From positions 1 to 64,000 of the forward strand of contig JAIQGF010000017.1 of assembly GCA_020072845.1 (NCBI GenBank): a stretch of 64,000 nt of DNA, read 5' to 3'. How positions within the stretch are numbered: the first letter of the stretch is position 1; every line of letters starts with the position of its first letter. This DNA comes from Terriglobia bacterium (GTDB taxonomy: Bacteria > Acidobacteriota > Terriglobia > Terriglobales > Acidobacteriaceae). Below are positions 59,918-64,000 of this stretch, in pieces. A model generated the notes under the pieces. It searched no databases, had not been told where the DNA came from, and saw only the letters and a list, made by a program, of their open reading frames with translations. Both the position numbers and the translations under genes were made by a program.

Positions 59918-61353
59918 GCCAAGCCGCCGTCATTACCCGCCGGGGCGCCGCGAAAGAGCACGCTGCCGCGCAGGGCGCCGTCCTGATCGTCGATGATGAA
60001 GCCTCCATCCGCGAGTCGCTGCAGACGCTGCTCGAGTTGGAAGGCTTTACGGTGGAGACCGCCGCCACCGGCGAGGAAGGCCTGGCCAAAATGGCCGACC
60101 AGCCCATGGACCTGGTGCTGCTCGATTTCGCGCTGCCCGACCGTAACGGGCTGGAGATCCTGCGCGATATCCGCGACCGCGATCCCGAGCTGGGCGTGAT
60201 CATGATCACCGCCTACGGCACGGTGGAAAACGCCGTGGCCGCCATGCAGGCCGGCGCCACCAATTTCATCCAGAAGCCCTGGGACAACGAGAAGCTGGTG
60301 GCCGACGTGCGCGCTGTGGTCGGGCGCCGGCGCGCCGAAGAAGAAAACATCCAGCTCAAGCGCGCCCTCAAGCAGCGCTACAACTTCGAAAACATCGTCG
60401 GCAAGAGCGAGCCGATGCTGAAGATCTTCGATCTGGTGGCGCAGGTGGCGCCCAGCCGGTCCACGGTGCTGATCCAAGGCGAAAGCGGCACCGGCAAGGA
60501 ACTGATCGCCAAAGCCATCCACATGAACTCGCCGCGCAAGGACCGCCCCTTCGTGCCGGTGAACACCGGCTCCATGCCGGCGGATCTGCTGGAATCCACG
60601 CTGTTCGGCCACGTCAAGGGCGCGTTCACCAGCGCGGTGGCGTCGAAGAAGGGGCTGTTCGAGATCGCCGACCGCGGAACCTTGTTCCTCGACGAAATCG
60701 GCACCATGAGCATGGAGACGCAGGCCAAGATCCTGCGCGTCCTGCAGGACCGCAAGTTTATGCACCTGGGCGGCGTGCAGGAGCTCCAGGTGGATGTGCG
60801 CATCATCGCCGCCACCAACGTGGACCTGAAGCAGATGGCGCGCGAGGGCAGATTCCGCGAGGATTTGTATTACCGCCTCAACGTCATCACGGTTGATCTG
60901 CCGCCGATGCGGCAGCGGCGCGAGGACATCCCCCTGCTGGTGGATTTCTTCATCCGGAAATTTTCCGAGGAGAACGATCGTTCGGTGCGGCAGATTGCCC
61001 CCGAGGCGCTGCGCGCGCTGATCGAGTATTCCTGGCCGGGCAACGTGCGCGAACTGGAAAATGTAGTGGAGCGGGCGGTGGTGCTCTCCTCCGGCCCGAC
61101 GGTCACTCTGGACCTACTGCCCGACCACATCGTCGGGCGCGGCGCCGCGCTGCAGATGCTGGAGCACCGGGCCGACGCTTCCCTGTTCGACATCGTGGAA
61201 GAATGTGAGCGCCGCATCATCGTGGACATGCTGGAGAAATGCAATGGGAACCAGACCGACGCCGCCGAGCGCTTCAAGGTTCCGCTGTCCACCCTCAATC
61301 AGAAAATCAAGCGGCTGAGCATTGAAATCAAGAAGCGGGGCCGAGAATCGTAG
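59914..61353 (+). CDS. NtrC-type sigma-54 response regulator (GAFTSA variant)
   Basis: 479 residues. Receiver with DDE (27-29), phospho-acceptor Asp71 (VLLDFALP) and Lys121 (QKPW). AAA+: Walker A GESGTGKE (189-196), sigma-54 contact loop GAFTSA (236-241) with Ser for the final Gly, Walker B LFLDE, fingers [12 protein letters not shown]-terminal Fis [22 protein letters not shown]. It starts with TTG 59914, which overlaps the kinase stop as TTGA; the pair is coupled and cognate. The changed loop may alter sigma-54 contact. Confidence 0.94.
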   Translation: MSQAAVITRRGAAKEHAAAQGAVLIVDDEASIRESLQTLLELEGFTVETAATGEEGLAKMADQPMDLVLLDFALPDRNGLEILRDIRDRDPELGVIMITAYGTVENAVAAMQAGATNFIQKPWDNEKLVADVRAVVGRRRAEEENIQLKRALKQRYNFENIVGKSEPMLKIFDLVAQVAPSRSTVLIQGESGTGKELIAKAIHMNSPRKDRPFVPVNTGSMPADLLESTLFGHVKGAFTSAVASKKGLFEIADRGTLFLDEIGTMSMETQAKILRVLQDRKFMHLGGVQELQVDVRIIAATNVDLKQMAREGRFREDLYYRLNVITVDLPPMRQRREDIPLLVDFFIRKFSEENDRSVRQIAPEALRALIEYSWPGNVRELENVVERAVVLSSGPTVTLDLLPDHIVGRGAALQMLEHRADASLFDIVEECERRIIVDMLEKCNGNQTDAAERFKVPLSTLNQKIKRLSIEIKKRGRES

Positions 61354-61464
61354 GCAGGCTGCAGGCCTTAGGCTCCAGGTGTAAGTTTGTAAGGTTCAAC
61401 GAGAAACACGAGAGTAGCCACTCGATCTTAGCTCAAGTCTGACGCGAGCGCAGGGAGGACACGT

Positions 61465-63078
61465 ATGTCTCGCCAACAGTATCTCCGCTTGTTCGTTCCC
61501 ACGCTGATCATCGCTCTCGCGGCTGCCGTATCAGCGCAAGCTCCGCCAACAGTCACAGGCAGCGCTGACCCGAGCATCTTGACGAATAAACCGGCATCGG
61601 CGCAAGCGCCCGCCGTCAGGCTAGAGATTCGGGAGACGCCCTTAGGAAAGGTCGAAGCGAGTCTGGTCTTACGCGGAAGCTCGGCGGTGAGTCGGGACAG
61701 CCGGCACGTCGGCTACGTAATCCGGCGGCACGGGAGGATGTCGGCTGTAATAGATGGAGTCGAGCAGAAGGCTCACGATGGGGTAGCCGGCATCGTCTTC
61801 AGCCCAGACGGTCGTCGGCTAGCCTATGTCGTGGACCAGCGGAAGCGTGTTAGGGCGGTAATCGACGGAGCAGAGGGGAACGACTACGACGGGATCGCTA
61901 AGGATGGCCTGTCCTTCAGCTCCGACTCGACTCGGGTGGCCTATGCAGCGCTCCGCGGCCGGCAGTGGCGGGTGGTGGTCGACGGAGCGGAGGGGAACGC
62001 ATACGATCAAGTTGGATTGGTGGTTTTAGGCCCTGATGGAAAGCGGGTGGCTTACGCCGCTCGGCGCGGCAATCGGGAACTGTTGGTCGTGGATGGACAA
62101 GAGAGTCACGAAAGCGATGGGGTCGCCGGGGTGGTTTTCAGTCCCGACTCTAAGAGAATCGCTTATGGAGTGAAGCACGGCAACCAGTGGGTAGTGGCGG
62201 TCGACGGGACGGAAGGACTCCAGTATGAGCAAGTGGGCGATTTGGTTTTCAGTCCGGACTCTCGGCGACTAGCCTATGTAGCCGGCCGTAGCAAGAAGAT
62301 GTTGGCCGTCGTGGATGGCCAGGAAAGCAGGGAGTACGAACACATCGGTCAGCTCCGCTTCAGTCCCGACAGCAAACATGTGGCCTACGGCGTGCTTAAG
62401 GGTCGCAAGATGGCGATCGTACTGGACGGGGTAGAGGAACAGGAATATGACCAGATCGCGGTTCCTGGCCTTGTCTTCAGCCCGGGCGGACAGCGGACGG
62501 CGTATCGAGCCAGGCGAGGGAACAAGTGGATGCTCGTGGCCGACCGAGTAGAGGGGAAAAATTATTCGGCAACCGGGGGCACACCCACCTTTAGCCCCGA
62601 CGGCACCCGCCTTGCGTACGTGGCGTTCGAGCGTGACCGCGCATTCGTGGTGGTGGATGGAAAGGAGCACAAGACGTATCGAGGCATCGGCGAAAGCAGC
62701 ATCGTGTTCAGTCCGGACAGCAAGCGGGTCGCCTATATAGGGGTAAACGGCAAAACGACAGAGTTTCCAGTAGTTGATGGAGTAGAAGGGCCGACTTACC
62801 AGGGCTTCGTAGTGGGCAGCCGCTTGGTTTTTGATGGGCCTACTTCCCTGCACTACCTCGCCGGACACGGCGACGTCCTTTATCGGGTCGAGGCGGAAAT
62901 CGTTGAGCAAGGTGCCGTGGCGCAGATCGCGAATCCTGAGCAGAGATCCGCCGCTCCACGCGACGGCGAAAAGCGCGCGGCGCCTGAGCGCCTATCCGTT
63001 CATTGCCAAATTCAGACAGACAAAATAAGCGAACCATGCAGCAATAGTCGAGAGACGCAAGCTGCCGGGTCGAGATGA
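61465..63078 (+). CDS. Secreted WD40-like (PD40) beta-propeller protein
   Basis: 537 residues. A signal peptide (RLFVPTLIIALAAAVSAQA) is followed by about nine propeller repeats of ~42 residues with the pattern FSPDSxRxAYxxxxGxxxxxVVDGxExxxY (GVAGIVFSPDGRRLAYVVDQRKRVRAVIDGAEGNDYDG and so on). The repeats are strikingly uniform, but no catalytic motif is seen. A basic, Ser-rich tail ends the protein. The ATG is preceded by GGAGG. An extracellular binding or scaffolding role is likely; partner unknown. Confidence 0.86.
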   Translation: MSRQQYLRLFVPTLIIALAAAVSAQAPPTVTGSADPSILTNKPASAQAPAVRLEIRETPLGKVEASLVLRGSSAVSRDSRHVGYVIRRHGRMSAVIDGVEQKAHDGVAGIVFSPDGRRLAYVVDQRKRVRAVIDGAEGNDYDGIAKDGLSFSSDSTRVAYAALRGRQWRVVVDGAEGNAYDQVGLVVLGPDGKRVAYAARRGNRELLVVDGQESHESDGVAGVVFSPDSKRIAYGVKHGNQWVVAVDGTEGLQYEQVGDLVFSPDSRRLAYVAGRSKKMLAVVDGQESREYEHIGQLRFSPDSKHVAYGVLKGRKMAIVLDGVEEQEYDQIAVPGLVFSPGGQRTAYRARRGNKWMLVADRVEGKNYSATGGTPTFSPDGTRLAYVAFERDRAFVVVDGKEHKTYRGIGESSIVFSPDSKRVAYIGVNGKTTEFPVVDGVEGPTYQGFVVGSRLVFDGPTSLHYLAGHGDVLYRVEAEIVEQGAVAQIANPEQRSAAPRDGEKRAAPERLSVHCQIQTDKISEPCSNSRETQAAGSR

Positions 63079-63224
63079 GAGCCGAGACGAATGGGGTTCA
63101 AGAGGGCCGGGCACGGCGGCCCCTCATTTCTTGTGCGCCGAAACTGAGATGTCAAGTTTCTTTCCGCTTCCGCATTCCTCACTAGCGTCTGACCACCGAC
63201 CACTGCTATATTCCGAAGCTCCGC

Positions 63225-64000
63225 ATGGAATTAATTGCTCCCATCGACCTCGCCAAACAGAGCGTGCTGCGGGTACAGGAGTACGCGCTGCTCGCCTGGC
63301 GTTCCATTGCCAACCTGTTTGCGCAACCGCGCTATCTTTCGGACACGCTGCAGCAGGCCGACAGCATCGGCGTAGGCTCGGTGCCCGTGGTCGTGCTGAC
63401 CGGCTTCTTCACCGGCGCGGTGCTTGCCCTGCAGAGCGCCAATTCCCTGGCGCGCTTCGGCGCCCTGTCGCTTACGGGACAACTGGTGTCGCTGTCCATG
63501 GTGCGCGAACTGGGCCCGGTGCTGACGGGATTGATGGTCGCCGGCCGCAACGCTTCCGGCATGGCCAGCGAGTTGGGTTCGATGAAGGTGACCGAGCAGA
63601 TTGACGCCATGCGCGCCCTCGGCACCGATCCCACCAAGAAGCTGGTGACGCCGCGCGTGGTCGCCACCGTCATCATGCTGTTCTTCCTTACCATCATTTC
63701 CGACCTGGTCGGGCTGACCGGCGGCTTCATCATCGCCCACTTCACGCTCGGCCTCGACAGCTATCAGTACTGGAACACCGCCTACCAGTCGCTGGTCTAT
63801 GGCGACGTGTTCATGGGACTGACGAAGCCGCTGCTCTTCGGGTTCGTGATCTCCACCATCGGCTGCTATTACGGCATGACCGCGCACGGCGGCACCCAGG
63901 GCGTGGGGCGCGCGACCACGCAGGCGGTGGTCGCCGCCTCGGTGGTGATGCTGGTGGTCAACCTGGTGTACACGCGCCTGCTGCTCTCGATTTTCGGCAT
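63225..64000 (+). CDS. MlaE-family ABC permease (truncated by window end)
   Basis: 258 residues are inside the window and the frame is still open at 64000. Membrane helices alternate with MlaE signatures: VVVLTGFFTGAVLALQS, RELGPVLTGLMVAGRNASGMASELGSMKVTEQIDAMRALGTDP, PRVVATVIMLFFLTIISDLVG, and GFVISTIGCYYGM. The RELGPVL...ASELG core is the family hallmark. As part of an Mla-type transporter it moves lipids between the inner and outer membranes. The partner ATPase (MlaF) and MCE protein (MlaD) probably follow outside the window. Start ATG at 63225; no clear ribosome-binding site. Confidence 0.92.
   Translation, partial: MELIAPIDLAKQSVLRVQEYALLAWRSIANLFAQPRYLSDTLQQADSIGVGSVPVVVLTGFFTGAVLALQSANSLARFGALSLTGQLVSLSMVRELGPVLTGLMVAGRNASGMASELGSMKVTEQIDAMRALGTDPTKKLVTPRVVATVIMLFFLTIISDLVGLTGGFIIAHFTLGLDSYQYWNTAYQSLVYGDVFMGLTKPLLFGFVISTIGCYYGMTAHGGTQGVGRATTQAVVAASVVMLVVNLVYTRLLLSIFG

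Noticed and set aside
1-64000. tRNA, rRNA or known riboswitch
   Set aside because: I looked for acceptor and T-arm patterns and for conserved riboswitch cores and found none convincing.

Overview
The window is high-GC bacterial chromosome with no rRNA, tRNA, phage or CRISPR locus. I infer an Acidobacteriota member (Terriglobia-like). The reasons are the density of sigma-54 activators, glycine-zipper, BNR-repeat and OmpA-like envelope proteins, MoxR/VWA, DUF58 and PGPGW genes, and many REP-like and palindromic repeats between genes. This is a guess from gene content and style, not a database match.

Layout. 1-3600: a 5'-truncated moaA remnant beside a lower-GC restriction-modification island (XRE controller, putative restriction enzyme, HTH-C5 methyltransferase, Vsr). 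4.1-11.2 kb: BON protein, YVTN propeller, MoxR-like ATPase with VWA partner, DinB, CDGSH protein, REP-like repeats. 11.2-15 kb: two-component operon (hybrid kinase, NtrC-type regulator) with a stand-alone receiver-like protein just downstream. 15-20 kb: envelope proteins (glycine-zipper lipoprotein, BNR propeller, OmpA-like). 20.4-26 kb: second NtrC regulator and kinase, Pro-rich lipoprotein, TPR protein. 26.1-27.9 kb: two convergent accessory genes, one with an abortive-infection (Abi_C) C-terminus. 28-33.6 kb: TPR protein, a REC-less sigma-54 activator, PilZ protein, soluble kinase and third NtrC-type regulator. 33.6-41 kb: MscS, SDR, PilZ, a multiheme cytochrome between two copies of an ~89-bp repeat, a symporter remnant, a beta-hydroxyacid dehydrogenase, an MBL-fold enzyme. 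41-51 kb: glycerate kinase, hydrolase, M20 peptidase, DUF255 thioredoxin-like protein, ACT protein and glcDEF. 51.5-56.6 kb: CBS, glycine-zipper, DUF58/PGPGW/DedA and a hydrolase. 57-64 kb: a PDZ-containing kinase with its NtrC regulator, a propeller protein, and an MlaE-type permease cut by the window edge.

Functional themes. Glycolate oxidase (glcDEF), glycerate 2-kinase and a tartronate-semialdehyde-reductase-like dehydrogenase together suggest C2/C3 hydroxyacid metabolism. Five sigma-54 activators, four of them with a receiver and a nearby kinase, dominate regulation. Two of them (29306-30370 and 32181-33578) have almost the same DNA-recognition helix, and a sigma-54-like promoter lies before the PilZ gene between them.

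The most unusual structure lies between the genes. At about 18 places there are short arrays of imperfect 6-12-nt repeats, usually in two arms that are reverse complements of each other around a 15-90-nt loop. The unit differs from place to place but the architecture is the same. I know of no named family with these properties.
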